Numbered from the stretch's first letter, positions 16,815 to 27,322 are shown. The stretch is DNA of 64,000 nucleotides from Crateriforma conspicua (GCF_007752935.1 NZ_CP036319.1:1240001-1304000), one strand, 5' to 3'. Translations and numbers: made by a program. The notes: generated by a model from the sequence alone, not told the origin.

Positions 16815-19600
16815 CAGCTGTCATCACGATCCGACGCATCCCGCGCGGGAAACTGGGATCGGTCCAAATCGGGCATGGAATATCCGGGCACTGAATCGTC
16901 GCGATCGTCGGGACGATGCAGCAGCCGCAAGAAGTCGTGCGATTCCAAAGCGTCGTCCAGCAACAGGTCCGGCTTCGCTAGACGCAGTGATTGCAAGGCT
17001 TCTTCGGACAAACCGCAACCCCGCAAATTGACCACCCGCAGCGCCGGATACTTCGCCAAGACGTCGATCGCGTTGGACGGCAACTTGCATTCGCTAAGGT
17101 CCAGATAACGCAATTCTTCCAATCCCGCAAAGCTTTCCAATGCGGGTGATCCGATGGGACGCCCCGCTTCGTCGATCCCGTCCAGATCCAATCCGCTTAA
17201 TCCAAGAGCCTTCAAACGTTCCAATCGTCCCAGTGCTTGAAGCATGGATTCCGACAGATCGGTCTTGGCCAGTCCCAGGCCCTGCAACTGTCCACAAGAC
17301 AACAGGTTGGGAATCGCGGCATCGCTGATCAGGCATTCATCCAGCACCAGCGTGTTCAACGATGCCGGGACGTCCCACGAATTCAAAAATTCATCGCCCA
17401 GCGGACAGCCCGTGATGTCAACCTGACGCAGCAGTTTCATCTGCTTCATGCCGCCAAACGAATCCGCCGCAGCGACCGGACGAATGATCGCCAGCCGTTT
17501 CATCTGATCGGCCTGCAAAACTTCGGACACCGACGTGTCATCGCAATTGGTGCCGCCACTGGCGAACCACTGCAAACCTTTGACACCGGAAATTTCGCAT
17601 TCGCACTGGTTCGGGATGCCCAGCCCGCCAAGCTCCGGAACGTCCTTGATGCGGACTTCGCGTGATTGGTCGGACAACAGCATCGGCGTTCGGAAACGCG
17701 GCAAACGCACCAAACCCAAAACCTGTGTCGGCATGGATTGGAAATCCCCGATGCGGATCTCGGCCAAATGCTCGTGATCGGAAAATGCCAGGGCGTTGGC
17801 CGCTTCGGGGCTGATCGTCAGCCGGACCAAACTGGCGAATGCGTGATTGATCCAGGCAAACGTTTTCGGAGTCAACGGAACAGCGGTCAGATTCAACTCT
17901 TGTAGCCCGATCATCGATTCCAGCGTTCGCATGCTGGCCAAATCGATTTGGGCGCCGGTCAAATCCAGCCGCTTGATGTTGACGTTGTAGGTCAGCGGTT
18001 CCAGCTTGACGTCGTCCAGTTTCATTCCCGGCAGCGCGACCTGTTCGGGATCCTTGAACTCGGCCAACGATTGCAGCAGTTTTTGCCGAACGTCACGATC
18101 GATCGGCGGAACATCCGCGTCGCGACTCAAGCCCGCTTTGGATCCAAGCAGAACCAAGTATTTCAAATCTTTGCACTTTTCGATTGTGAAGATCCCGATC
18201 GATTTTGCGTCCAAGACCAGCGATTCCAATCCGTCACAGTCGAACAGCGATGTGTTGGTGACCCAGGGGGCCAGCGGGCGTGATGGTTTGCCATCGGATC
18301 CGGCGGTCGTGATCTCCGGCGGACCGCTGGGGCCACGGAATCGGACGATCTTGCCCAAATCGACGTCGTCGACCGCGTAGACGCCACGGAAAACGCTCAG
18401 ATCACGGGCGCTAAAACTGATTCTTTGTCGAGGCGAAACCAGGATCGATTCCAACGTCGGACAGTCCGCCACGGACATCGAAAGCACATCGGGGTTGGTG
18501 CCATTTTTTCGCCGCAAAAGCGCGATGCGACGCAGGTTGCTCCATTCACGGACCTGAATGATCTCGCTGCCGTATTCGGGGCACTCCAGAATCAGTTCAC
18601 GAATCCGGCGACGCAACGATTTGACGTCGCCGATGCCGCCGTAGGTCGTGTCGGTCCCCAGCAAGCACAGGCGGCTGATGCGTTCGATCTGGCTTAACGG
18701 ACGCAGCGAATCGTCGCTAACCGGACAGTCGGACAAATTGATCTGCGAAAGGATTCGACAATTCGCCCAAGTCTCCAGCGTCTCCGGTGCAATGCCATGT
18801 TTTCGAACCGACAGGTCCTGCAGGTAACGCAGTGTCGGCAGCCTTCGAAGCTTGGCTTCGTCATAGGTGCCGCTGAACAACCGCAGCGAACGCAATTCAT
18901 TTTGCTGCAAAGCCAAGTCCAGCAGGTCGTCATCCGGCTTGGCCAAACTGGCCAAGACGATCCGCATTCGTGAACGTGCCAGAAAGTCCGGAGTGATCGG
19001 AGCGACGATCCTTGGCAAAAATGCCATTTGGACCACTTGCCCGCGTTCTCGCAACTTCTTGGCGGCCGATTGATCGGACAGGTAATGGGCGTGCAGCACC
19101 GCAAAATAGGCAAAGATGGCGATCGCCGCGGCTGCGGTGGCCACGGAATAGGTGGCTTTGCGTTTCCATCGTTTGGCGCGTCGTAGGTGTTGACGCCGTG
19201 GCCAAAAATACAAACCGACGGCGACCATCAGTGCGACGCCCACCAAAAAATCAGCGGCCAGTTTCAACAGGTTCCATTTACCGATCGATTGGGCGCCGAA
19301 GGAGTGACCCGAATAGAACGAGAACGGCCAGCCCGCTTTGGACGGTGGTTCCAGCGTGCTGACATTGATCGGAAACTCGATGGCCGATGCGTCGTACTGG
19401 CCTTCGGTCAACACGGCGACGTGCTGGAACGGCAAGTTCAAAATCACCAACAGTGCCAGTGTGACGGCCAAAGCAATCTCGAAAGCTGCCTTCTGATAAT
19501 CGCTGGCCGACGGGTCGAACCGGATCGGATTCTTCCAGCGGCGCCAACGAAATAGACTGGAACCTCGGCTCCTGCGGCGACGGCTGCGTCGACTACTCAT
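16814..19600 (-). CDS. Membrane-anchored leucine-rich-repeat protein
   Basis: 928 residues. The N-terminus is very basic (many Arg in the first 20), then three hydrophobic helices at about 39-58, 111-133 and 150-172. The remaining about 700 residues are irregular leucine-rich repeats, clear at the C-terminal end: LQGLGLAKTDLSESMLQAL, then LKALGLSGLDLDGIDEAG and LRYLDLSECKLPSNAIDVL. Such LRR membrane proteins are common in planctomycetes and are assumed to mediate protein contacts. There is no catalytic domain. It precedes the S4 gene with a one-base overlap. Confidence 0.85.
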   Translation of the reverse strand: MSSRRSRRRRSRGSSLFRWRRWKNPIRFDPSASDYQKAAFEIALAVTLALLVILNLPFQHVAVLTEGQYDASAIEFPINVSTLEPPSKAGWPFSFYSGHSFGAQSIGKWNLLKLAADFLVGVALMVAVGLYFWPRRQHLRRAKRWKRKATYSVATAAAAIAIFAYFAVLHAHYLSDQSAAKKLRERGQVVQMAFLPRIVAPITPDFLARSRMRIVLASLAKPDDDLLDLALQQNELRSLRLFSGTYDEAKLRRLPTLRYLQDLSVRKHGIAPETLETWANCRILSQINLSDCPVSDDSLRPLSQIERISRLCLLGTDTTYGGIGDVKSLRRRIRELILECPEYGSEIIQVREWSNLRRIALLRRKNGTNPDVLSMSVADCPTLESILVSPRQRISFSARDLSVFRGVYAVDDVDLGKIVRFRGPSGPPEITTAGSDGKPSRPLAPWVTNTSLFDCDGLESLVLDAKSIGIFTIEKCKDLKYLVLLGSKAGLSRDADVPPIDRDVRQKLLQSLAEFKDPEQVALPGMKLDDVKLEPLTYNVNIKRLDLTGAQIDLASMRTLESMIGLQELNLTAVPLTPKTFAWINHAFASLVRLTISPEAANALAFSDHEHLAEIRIGDFQSMPTQVLGLVRLPRFRTPMLLSDQSREVRIKDVPELGGLGIPNQCECEISGVKGLQWFASGGTNCDDTSVSEVLQADQMKRLAIIRPVAAADSFGGMKQMKLLRQVDITGCPLGDEFLNSWDVPASLNTLVLDECLISDAAIPNLLSCGQLQGLGLAKTDLSESMLQALGRLERLKALGLSGLDLDGIDEAGRPIGSPALESFAGLEELRYLDLSECKLPSNAIDVLAKYPALRVVNLRGCGLSEEALQSLRLAKPDLLLDDALESHDFLRLLHRPDDRDDSVPGYSMPDLDRSQFPARDASDRDDS

Positions 19601-19782
19601 CGCTAATTATTTAAACCCCATTTTCTTGGCTGCAACGGCCGCGTCCCTTGTCGCTCTGGCTGCGGATCGTCCGGCAGCTTAATTCATCGCGACTTACCTC
19701 GACCGGGGTAGTCGGGGATTGATGGGGTTCCTGGTGCGTTCGTTCGTGCGAACTTTCGGCCTGTGACGATTGTGACGCCGGC

Positions 19783-20487
19783 TCAAAGGCTGACCAGCCG
19801 TCCGTCGACCAATTCCATCTGGCTGTCCATGGATTCGGCCAGTTTTTCGCTGTGAGTCACGGTCACAAGAATGGCTCCGCTGGCTTTTTGAAGATCCAGT
19901 AAAAGCCGGGTGATGGTTTCCGCAGTCCGCCGATCCAGGTTCCCGGTGGGCTCATCGGCCAGAATCAACGACGGTTCCATCAGCAACGCGCGGGCGATCG
20001 CCACACGCTCGCGCTCGCCGCCGCTTAACTGACCGGGCAAGTGTCCCCGTCGATCGGCCAGTCCGACCGCATCCAGCAACTCAATCGCCTTGGTTTGCCG
20101 CGTATCGTCGACGCGCCCGGCGGCCAGTGTCGGCACCAAGACGTTTTCGATCACATTCAGGTGCGGCAACAAATGGTGGTCTTGGAAAACAAAGCCGATG
20201 TTTTGGTTTCGGAATGCCGCCAAAGGGCGCGGCGACAATTCCAAGGGTGCGCGGCCGGCGATCAGGAACTCGCCTGAATCCGGACGATCCAGCGTGCCCA
20301 GGATTTGCAGCAGCGTGCTTTTTCCGCTTCCACTGGGCCCAACGACGGCAACCGATTGACCAGCATCCAGCCGCATCGATAAGTCTTTCAAGACATGCAG
20401 CGGACCACTGGGGGTCGGATAGCTCTTGCACAGATCGCGGACGACAAGTTCGGATGTCGTCCGCGTCGTTGTGGGGTCATTGGACAT
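19783..20487 (-). CDS. LolD/MacB-type ABC transporter ATP-binding protein
   Basis: 234 residues with all ABC ATPase motifs: Walker [10 protein letters not shown] at 50-58, Q-loop region [14 protein letters not shown], signature [15 protein letters not shown], Walker [15 protein letters not shown] and a switch His (VTHSE). The PTGNLDRRT stretch is typical of the LolD/MacB/FtsE branch, which drives lipoprotein release or export with a permease partner. No permease gene lies in this window. Its start overlaps the prenyltransferase-like gene by 11 bases, so the two are co-transcribed. Planctomycetes often carry this gene pair with a permease downstream; here the LRR protein follows instead. Confidence 0.9.
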   Translation of the reverse strand: MSNDPTTTRTTSELVVRDLCKSYPTPSGPLHVLKDLSMRLDAGQSVAVVGPSGSGKSTLLQILGTLDRPDSGEFLIAGRAPLELSPRPLAAFRNQNIGFVFQDHHLLPHLNVIENVLVPTLAAGRVDDTRQTKAIELLDAVGLADRRGHLPGQLSGGERERVAIARALLMEPSLILADEPTGNLDRRTAETITRLLLDLQKASGAILVTVTHSEKLAESMDSQMELVDGRLVSL

Positions 20488-21466
20488 TCCGGTCCTCGGC
20501 GGATTGGGAATCCAGCCCTGTCATCGCGACCAACGATAACGTGGCCAGACCATAGAACGTGTATTCAACGTCGGCGGTTTGATCCAAGGCGAAACCGTGG
20601 AATCCGCCTTCGGCCTGCATCGACAATGCGTAGGCGTTGATTCTAGATAGTGATATCAGGTTGCGATGCCGGGCGGGATCCAGCCCCAGATCGATCAACG
20701 TGATCAGCCCCGTGCAGGTGCTCAGCAGATCCGCAAACGGGATGCGGGTATTGGCCGCCAGGCCGCCTTCGTCGGATTGTTGCTGGGCCAAGAATTCAAA
20801 CGTGTCCCCATGATCGGCGACCTCAAGCGAGTCCAACGCCTTCAACGTTCCGATCGCGGCAGCGGTCGGGTTCACACCGGCTCGTTTCGCCGCGCGAATC
20901 TCCAGAAAGCCGCCGTCGGGATGATGCTGTGAATGGATGAAGTCGATCACCCGGTCGGATTCGGGGACCGGGCGCTGCAACAGTTGGTAACAGAGCACGG
21001 ACAGGAACGTTTGATACGTGCTGCCGGCGCGGCCTTCGGGGCTCTTGGCGAAGCCACCGTCACTGGTCCGCAATTGACACAGCAATTGATCGACGTTGTT
21101 TCGCCATGTGTCATCATCGTCATCGATGACGACCACGCCGGAAGCCAGTTCCAGTACCGCCGCGGCGAAGATCAGCGAGATTAGATCCACGATCCCTTCG
21201 CGACCGGCCAAGCGTCCGCGCAAAAATTCCCCGCAACGTGATCCGATCGCTTCGTCCAAACGCCCCAGGATCCATAGTGAACGAACCGCGAATGCGGTGT
21301 AATAGGGATCGCTTTCGCCTTCGCGACCGCCGAACCCGCCATCGCTTTGTTGTTGGCGGACAAGCCAGTCGGCATGGCGATTTCGCAGCGATGCGTCCAG
21401 GTTTGCGGCACCCAAGGCAAGTCGCAGCGTCAGTTCGTGCAGATAGGTCGACGTGGGGCTGGACAA
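20477..21466 (-). CDS. Prenyltransferase/squalene-oxidase-repeat protein
   Basis: 329 residues built of repeats with the QW/prenyltransferase-beta pattern: QQQSDGGFGGREG at about 38-50, LRTSDGGFAKSPEGRAG at about 135, HHPDGGFLEIR, QQSDEGGLAAN and MQAEGGFHGFALD. The alpha-alpha toroid of protein prenyltransferase beta subunits and terpene cyclases uses these motifs. Bacteria lack classical protein farnesylation, so the substrate is unknown. Overlap with the ATPase gene suggests work in the same membrane-linked process. Confidence 0.85.
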   Translation of the reverse strand: MSSPTSTYLHELTLRLALGAANLDASLRNRHADWLVRQQQSDGGFGGREGESDPYYTAFAVRSLWILGRLDEAIGSRCGEFLRGRLAGREGIVDLISLIFAAAVLELASGVVVIDDDDDTWRNNVDQLLCQLRTSDGGFAKSPEGRAGSTYQTFLSVLCYQLLQRPVPESDRVIDFIHSQHHPDGGFLEIRAAKRAGVNPTAAAIGTLKALDSLEVADHGDTFEFLAQQQSDEGGLAANTRIPFADLLSTCTGLITLIDLGLDPARHRNLISLSRINAYALSMQAEGGFHGFALDQTADVEYTFYGLATLSLVAMTGLDSQSAEDRNVQ

Positions 21467-21599
21467 AACGCGGTCGATCAGCAGAGGAAGTTTTGATCAG
21501 ATCGGGCCGGGCGACTGTGGCGTCGTCGTCAAAGGTTCGCCGACATTTCGGCCGCCGTGAATGGACGATGCGGGACCGATCTTATTGGATGCCGGGGCC

Positions 21600-22193
21600 C
21601 TAAGCCGAACCCTGTGGGTTGAAATAGTCTGGGGCGGCTCCTTCCTTCCACTTGATGTTACAGCCCAGCGATGCCTTTTGGTCGGCATCGGGTTGCCGGC
21701 CGGCAAGCACCGCATCAAGGGCGGCCCGCAAATCACGCCCGGTCACCGGCACGTCGGATCCCGGCCGGCTGTCATCCATTTGTCCGCGATAGACCAACTT
21801 GTGATCGGCATCGAAGACAAAAAAATCAGGCGTGCAGGCGGCCGCATAAGCCTTGGCGACCGACTGATCGGCGTCGTAGGCATACGGGAATGCGTAGCCG
21901 CGATTGGCTTTTTCCGCCTTCATCGCCTCGGGGGAATCATCCGGATGTGCTTCCACGTCGTTGCTGCTGATCGCGACGACGCCCACGCCCTTGCCCAAAT
22001 AGTCGTCGGCCAATTGTTTCAAGCCATCGGCGACGTGTTTGACATAGGGGCAGTGATTGCACATGAACACGACCAACAACGCTTTGCTGTCGGCAAAATC
22101 TGACAGGCTGACCGTGCCGCCATCACATTCGGGCAACGTAAAGTCAGGGGCCGCTGTTCCCAGCGGCAACATCGTGCTTGCGGTGCGAACCAT
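21600..22193 (-). CDS. Thioredoxin-fold redoxin (AhpC/TSA-like)
   Basis: From the ATG at 22193 the protein has 197 residues and no signal peptide. A thioredoxin fold is shown by GTAAPDFTLPECDGG at 12-26, VVFMCNHCPYV with the CxxC pair C45/C48, and VAISSNDVEAHPDDSP. The cis-Pro loop reads TPDFFVFD. This is the broad family of peroxiredoxin/TlpA-like thiol oxidoreductases that start with a resolving CNHCPYVK motif. The longer frame to 22292 has no start-like context. It lies 104 bases downstream of fabI on the same strand, so co-transcription is possible. Confidence 0.87.
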   Translation of the reverse strand: MVRTASTMLPLGTAAPDFTLPECDGGTVSLSDFADSKALLVVFMCNHCPYVKHVADGLKQLADDYLGKGVGVVAISSNDVEAHPDDSPEAMKAEKANRGYAFPYAYDADQSVAKAYAAACTPDFFVFDADHKLVYRGQMDDSRPGSDVPVTGRDLRAALDAVLAGRQPDADQKASLGCNIKWKEGAAPDYFNPQGSA

Positions 22194-22297
22194 CGTCGTG
22201 AAACTCTTGAAGGTCAGAAGGAAACGAACGGGCGATACGAAGTCAATGAAACAAATCGTCGCACCGGAGCAACGCTGGGTCACCCGGTGCATGGGGA

Positions 22298-23140
22298 CTA
22301 TTGCTGACTACCTAGTTGATCCTGCATTTCCTTGACGCGGTACAACAATCGTCCGGGCGTTCCCATCGCATGGAATCCGCCGTCCAAGTGCAAGATGTCA
22401 CCACTGATGCCGTCGCTGTCATCGCTAAGCAGGAATGCGCCGGTGCGGCCGACTTCTTCGTGCGTGATGTTGCGGCCCATCGGCGCGATCTGCTCGTACA
22501 TCTGCAGCATTCCGTCGACACCTGCGGCGCGACCGGCCAAGGTGCGTACCGGACCGGCCGACAATGCGTTGACGCGGATCCCGTCAGGACCCAATTCATA
22601 ACACAGGTAACGGACCGTTGCGTCCAAGGCGGCTTTGCACACACCCATGACGTTGTAGCCGGGGACGCATTTTTCACCCCCATAGTATGTCATCGTCGCA
22701 ATGGCGCCGCCTTCGGTCATCAAAGGTCGCGCCGCCCGGGCGCACGCAATCAACGTATATACACTGGCGTCCATCGCCAGTTTGAAGCCGTCGCGACTGG
22801 AGTTGATCGTGTCACGTGCCAAGTCGTCGCGGTCGGCGAAAGCGATCGAATGCAGCATGAAATCGATTTTGCCGAACCGCTCCTTCGTTTCGTCGAAAAC
22901 TGTGCGGATGTCCTCGTCCTTTGTCGCGTCCATCGGCAGCAGGAAAGCCGCGTTCTCCTCCGGGTCGGTCAACTGGGCGACCCGACGTCGGTTTCGCTGA
23001 CGGTCGTCATCGGGGCGATCGGGCAGGTGGGTAAATCCACAAACGCCGCCCTGCTGCATGATCCGTTTTGCGATAGCCCAAGCGATCGAATGGTCGTTGG
23101 CTACCCCCAGAATCAGTCCTTTTTTCCCTTGAAATTGCAT
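22298..23140 (-). CDS. fabI: Enoyl-[acyl-carrier-protein] reductase (NADH)
   Basis: 280 residues of the FabI type. It reduces trans-2-enoyl-ACP in the last step of each fatty-acid elongation cycle, in the cytoplasm. The N-terminus GLILGVANDHSIAWAIAK is the FabI nucleotide-binding signature (a modified Rossmann motif). The catalytic pair is Tyr162 and Lys169 in YNVMGVCK (the Y-x6-K spacing peculiar to FabI), with a second Tyr about ten residues earlier in TYYGGEK. RVNALSAGPVRTLA is also diagnostic. It is divergent from the sigma-54 activator. Confidence 0.95.
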   Translation of the reverse strand: MQFQGKKGLILGVANDHSIAWAIAKRIMQQGGVCGFTHLPDRPDDDRQRNRRRVAQLTDPEENAAFLLPMDATKDEDIRTVFDETKERFGKIDFMLHSIAFADRDDLARDTINSSRDGFKLAMDASVYTLIACARAARPLMTEGGAIATMTYYGGEKCVPGYNVMGVCKAALDATVRYLCYELGPDGIRVNALSAGPVRTLAGRAAGVDGMLQMYEQIAPMGRNITHEEVGRTGAFLLSDDSDGISGDILHLDGGFHAMGTPGRLLYRVKEMQDQLGSQQ

Positions 23141-23348
23141 TAATTAAACGTCCCGGCAAACTGAAAATTCGATGGATCTCGGCCTCATCGGGCCTCGCGG
23201 TGGTTCAACAACATACCGATCCGATGTCGGTCTCGACCATCCGAGCGAATCGGAAAACCGGTCCAGATTGTTGCAATCGAATCAATCCTTGTCGCGACTA
23301 GGCCATCCTCGGTCGTCTCAGGCTCCCTTTTCTTGGCTCCTCATTGCT

Positions 23349-25460
23349 ATGCGTGATCGAATCGCCACACCGGCTTCTGCCCCCATGGCGGCCAGCGATT
23401 TCGCCGCTCACCGCTCGCGATTGTTGCGGACCGACGGCGCCGGCGGACATCCCCAAGGTGGCCAACCCCATCGTGCAGGCCGATCTATGTCACTTGTGAA
23501 TGCTGAAGGCGCAGCAGACCTTTTGGGTGCCCTGCTGGATATTCCCGACACGCAAGACGCGCGGTCGCGGTACCTTTCGAACGTGCTGACGGGATTTCGC
23601 GATTTTTTCGCGGTCCAAAGCGTCACGTTGGTCCTCGGACGCGACGGACGCTGGGAAGTCGACGCGACCGCGGGGACGACCGTCGAATCGGGTGATTCGA
23701 TGCGTTCGTTGGCCAACACCCTGCCCCTGACCCAGATCTCCGAAGCCGTGGATACCGGGCGGATCTCAGTCGACGATGACGTCTGTGTGGTCCCACTGTC
23801 CGAAGGGCCCGATTCCGCCCGCCAGTCCGCCGCCCTGGTCATTCATGGCGCGATCGATCGGGCGCGACAGGACATGATCGGTGACGCCGCGGCTTGGATG
23901 AGTCGCATGCTGGTTCATGTCGAGGCATCCCAGAATCACCGACGACGGATCGAGCAACAGAATCTGGTTCTGGAGGCGTCCGCCCGCTGGCAACAGTCCG
24001 AATCGGACGAAGCCCTGCTGAAGGCCATCGCCGACACCGCCTGTCAATTGCTGCACTGTGAACGCGCCAGCATCTTTTTGTGGGACCGGCGACGCGGCGT
24101 ATTGGTCGGGCGTCCCGCCCTGGGCATCAACGGGCAAACCTTGGAAGTCCCCGACAATGCGGGCATCGTCGGCGAAGTTTTACGGACGCGAAAGCCGTGT
24201 TTCTGGACCGACAAGTCGGACAAGGAAAACCGGGTCAATCGCAACATCGATGCTTCGTTGAACTTTCAGACCCGATCGTTGCTGGCCGTCCCGATGGTCG
24301 GTGAACGCGACCAAGTGCTGGGTGTTTTCGAGGTCATCAATCACCAACACGACTCCTTTGCCGACGCCGATGCGGCCTTGTTGACCGATTTGGCGGTTCA
24401 CGCGGCTGTCGCCATCACATCACTGCGAGTGAAAACGAAGTTGGCTAAGAGCCGCGATCGATTGCTGAAGGACGCCGCGTCGTCCTCGGTGATGATCGGC
24501 CAGCATGCCACGATTCGGGCGGTCCGCGAAAATGCGTCGAAAGTCGCCCAAAGCGATTTGGCCGTTCTGATCCGCGGCGACAACGGCACCGGTAAAGAAG
24601 TGGTGGCCCGAAACATCCACTTCCAAAGCGAACGTCGCGAAGGCCCCTTCATCGCGGTCAATTGTGCGGCCTTGGTCGAATCGTTGTTGGAAAGTGAATT
24701 GTTCGGCCACGAGGAAGGGGCGTTCACCGATGCCCGGCGGACTCGAGTCGGTCAATTCGAAGCGGCCAGCGGCGGCACCCTGTTCCTGGACGAAATCGGC
24801 GACATGTCCCTGGCCGGACAGGCCAAATTGCTGCGGGTGTTGGAAGAAAAGGTCATCGTCCGTGTCGGCGGCACCCAAACCATCCCCGTTGACGTCCGTG
24901 TCATCGCGGCCACCAATCAGCCGCTGGAAGATTTGATCCGCAATCAGCGTTTCCGCGAGGATTTGTTCTTTCGCTTGAACGTGGTTCCGATGAATCTGCC
25001 GCGATTGGTCGACCGTGGCGAAGATGTACTGATTTTGGCGGAACACTTTTTGAAACAGTTCCGCTACGAAGCAGGCCGCGTCGATCTGAAGCTAGCCGAC
25101 GACGCCAAGGTCGGCATGTTGCGTTACAGTTGGCCTGGCAACGTTCGCGAACTTCGCAACGCGATGGAACGTGCGTGCTATCTGTCGACCGGCGACGAAA
25201 TTTCGCTGCCCGATTTGGGGTTACGGGGCGGTCAAATCAATTCCCGCGGCGGCAGCAGCATGAACCGCCTGTTGGATGCCGGAAATGGCGAACTGGATCG
25301 GCTGACCGAAGCGACGCGGGAATTCCAGATTCGTCACATCAACGGGGTCATCGAATCGGTGGGAGGCAACATGACCGCCGCGGCGGAAAAGCTGGGGCTG
25401 CACCGATCCAACCTGTACCGAAAGATGCGCCAGCTCGGCATGTCGACCTCGGGCGGCTAA
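23349..25460 (+). CDS. GAF-domain sigma-54-dependent transcriptional activator with GAFTDA variant
   Basis: The start is uncertain: the frame opens at 23172, and ATG at 23349 or 23487 are the candidates; 23349 gives 703 residues. Two GAF-like regions lie in the first 370 residues, the second around [20 protein letters not shown]. The AAA+ domain has Walker A GDNGTGKE (410-417), GAFTDA (457-462), [12 protein letters not shown], and a C-terminal Fis-type helix-turn-helix ([20 protein letters not shown]). Such proteins open sigma-54 promoters; the GAF domains sense a small ligand or are phosphorylation-independent inputs. The usual GAFTGA loop has Asp in place of the second Gly, which may alter sigma-54 contact. 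Target genes unknown. Confidence 0.9.
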   Translation: MRDRIATPASAPMAASDFAAHRSRLLRTDGAGGHPQGGQPHRAGRSMSLVNAEGAADLLGALLDIPDTQDARSRYLSNVLTGFRDFFAVQSVTLVLGRDGRWEVDATAGTTVESGDSMRSLANTLPLTQISEAVDTGRISVDDDVCVVPLSEGPDSARQSAALVIHGAIDRARQDMIGDAAAWMSRMLVHVEASQNHRRRIEQQNLVLEASARWQQSESDEALLKAIADTACQLLHCERASIFLWDRRRGVLVGRPALGINGQTLEVPDNAGIVGEVLRTRKPCFWTDKSDKENRVNRNIDASLNFQTRSLLAVPMVGERDQVLGVFEVINHQHDSFADADAALLTDLAVHAAVAITSLRVKTKLAKSRDRLLKDAASSSVMIGQHATIRAVRENASKVAQSDLAVLIRGDNGTGKEVVARNIHFQSERREGPFIAVNCAALVESLLESELFGHEEGAFTDARRTRVGQFEAASGGTLFLDEIGDMSLAGQAKLLRVLEEKVIVRVGGTQTIPVDVRVIAATNQPLEDLIRNQRFREDLFFRLNVVPMNLPRLVDRGEDVLILAEHFLKQFRYEAGRVDLKLADDAKVGMLRYSWPGNVRELRNAMERACYLSTGDEISLPDLGLRGGQINSRGGSSMNRLLDAGNGELDRLTEATREFQIRHINGVIESVGGNMTAAAEKLGLHRSNLYRKMRQLGMSTSGG

Positions 25461-25510
25461 ACTCGCGGGGCCTTCATCACACGCCCCACACGATTTAACG
25501 GCATCGATCT

Positions 25511-26302
25511 GTGTCTTCACCGGCTGACGATTCCGCGTCTGAACCCATCGCCCCCAAGTTTCCATCACCCCAGCCGAAGCCGCAACGGCTGGGACCGCTG
25601 GACTGCATCGTGGTTGATGGTGGCCCGAAACCTTCGATCCCGGTCGTTTTGTGTCATGGGTATGGCGCGCCCGGGCACGATTTGGCTTCGCTTTCTGTGG
25701 AATGGTTGAATTTGTTGGGGGATCGCGGCGGCCATTTTCGGTTCGTCTTTCCCGCCGCTCCGTTGACGCTGGCCGAAATGGGGATGCCCGACGGACGTGC
25801 GTGGTGGCCACTGAACATGGCCCGTCTGCAACAGCTGGCCGGGGCGACCAGTCTGGACGGACTGTACGACGAAATCCCGCCGGGAATCGATCAAGCACGC
25901 GACGCACTGGCCCAAACGCTGGCGGAGGTTTTCAAATCGATCCAAAGCGACGCGGGCCGGCCTTGGGCGCTGGGCGGGTTTTCCCAGGGAGCCATGCTGA
26001 CCATGGACACGGCCCTGCGATCGGACGTCGGTCCACCGCCACTGTTGCTACAGTTCAGTGGGGCATTGATTTGTCGTCCACAGTGGACCCAGCACCTGGA
26101 CCGCCTGAACGCAAGTCGCGTATTGCAGTCGCACGGTCGCATGGATCCAATTCTGCCGTTCCAAGGTGCCCAGGCGTTGCATGAAATGTTGGCCGGTGCC
26201 GATGTCACGGCGACACTGCATTCCTTTGATGGGCCCCACACGATCGACATCGATGCGGTGGCTCAGTCGGCCGTCGCCTTGGCGGACTTGGTCGGCCGCT
26301 AA
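25511..26302 (+). CDS. Alpha/beta hydrolase, phospholipase/carboxylesterase type
   Basis: GTG start at 25511, 263 residues. The fold shows LCHGYGAPGHDLASL (oxyanion loop) near residue 48, the nucleophile elbow GFSQG with Ser158, Asp in SHGRMDPILPF, and the His in DGPHTIDID. This layout matches the carboxylesterase/acyl-protein thioesterase family, which cleaves short acyl or lysophospholipid esters. There is no signal peptide, so it is likely cytoplasmic. It follows the activator gene by 50 bases on the same strand. Confidence 0.88.
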   Translation: MSSPADDSASEPIAPKFPSPQPKPQRLGPLDCIVVDGGPKPSIPVVLCHGYGAPGHDLASLSVEWLNLLGDRGGHFRFVFPAAPLTLAEMGMPDGRAWWPLNMARLQQLAGATSLDGLYDEIPPGIDQARDALAQTLAEVFKSIQSDAGRPWALGGFSQGAMLTMDTALRSDVGPPPLLLQFSGALICRPQWTQHLDRLNASRVLQSHGRMDPILPFQGAQALHEMLAGADVTATLHSFDGPHTIDIDAVAQSAVALADLVGR

Positions 26303-26353
26303 GCATTGGATCAGACGCCAGCATTGGCGTGGTCGCTGGGAACACCGCCATCG

Positions 26354-26419
26354 CTCGGGCTCGTAACACTCGGGCCGTATGATTCGGGTCCTTATAACTC
26401 GGGCTCATGTCACCCGGGC
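26354..26419 (+). repeat. Five phased CTCGGGC-like units at 15-base spacing
   Basis: CTCGGGC or a one- or two-base variant starts at 26354, 26369, 26383, 26398 and 26413. The 7-8 base spacers are AT-richer (tcgtaaca, ccttataa, tcatgtca). The array lies about 50-110 bases before the DinB-like gene. It may be an operator array or the relic of a tandem duplication. Confidence 0.55.
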
Positions 26420-26465
26420 CGATCCGTGACGGGCTAGCTTCTATTTCCAGCCGAATGGCTGATCG

Positions 26466-27068
26466 ATGAATTTTCGGGCCGAAGAAATGAACACGATGAA
26501 TCGTCAAAGACCGGTGACATCGGGCCGTCCGATCGACGGCGATCTGGATCTCCAAGCCCACCGCGACTTGGTCGAAGGTTTTTCTGGTCAGTGCGTGATG
26601 GAATTGATGTCCGGACAATTGCACGAGATGTGTGAATTGGCCAGCGTTTTGTCGACCGATCGCTTGGACACCGTCGATCCGCCTTATCGATGGACGCTCC
26701 GCCAGATGTTTGCTCACTTGGTCGATGCCGAACGCATCTTCGGCGATCGGATGCTGCGGGTCGCGGCGGGTGATCGCACGGATTTGCCGTCCTGGGACCA
26801 GGATGCTTACGCCGACGCTCGATTCGGCCTGGGCAATTTCGGGCAACTGGTTACCGAACTCGGCCACCTTCGGCAAGCAAATTTGCTGCTGCTGCGACGG
26901 TTAACGCCCAAGGCATGGGACCAGCGGGGCAATGTCGGGGGCAGCCCGATCACGGTGCGAGGTCTGGCCTGGGTTTGCGCCGCCCACATGGACCACCATT
27001 TCAAGATTGTCCGGCAACGCGGTGACGTCGCTTCGCCCGACGACGAAGCCAAGACGGGTGGTTTTTGA
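26466..27068 (+). CDS. DinB-like four-helix-bundle protein
   Basis: Up to 200 residues (ATG at 26466; 26487 and 26496 are also in frame). It has the DinB/YfiT look: RWTLRQMFAHLVDAER in the middle with the first His ligand, then WVCAAHMDHHFKIVRQR, which supplies the other His ligands of a metal site. Members are metal-binding thiol transferases or unknown enzymes. No partner gene is obvious. Confidence 0.85.
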   Translation: MNFRAEEMNTMNRQRPVTSGRPIDGDLDLQAHRDLVEGFSGQCVMELMSGQLHEMCELASVLSTDRLDTVDPPYRWTLRQMFAHLVDAERIFGDRMLRVAAGDRTDLPSWDQDAYADARFGLGNFGQLVTELGHLRQANLLLLRRLTPKAWDQRGNVGGSPITVRGLAWVCAAHMDHHFKIVRQRGDVASPDDEAKTGGF

Positions 27069-27322
27069 GTGTTGGTAGTGGCGGAAATCACTGCTGGGCT
27101 ATTTGGCAAGTCGTTTTTGTGTCGCTGATTCTGTTTTCATCAAAAAATCTTGAGTCCACGCCCTGATTTCGTTGTTTGCGGTTCCGGTAGCCGTTAGGTT
27201 CGATGATTAGCGGTTTGATCAAGCCGCCCGATCGGTGGTCGGTACCGCTGTCCATCGATGGGTCATTAGCGGTCCCGGAATCGTGCCGGCCGCAACGTAA
27301 TTATTCAGCGGAGTTTAGATTC

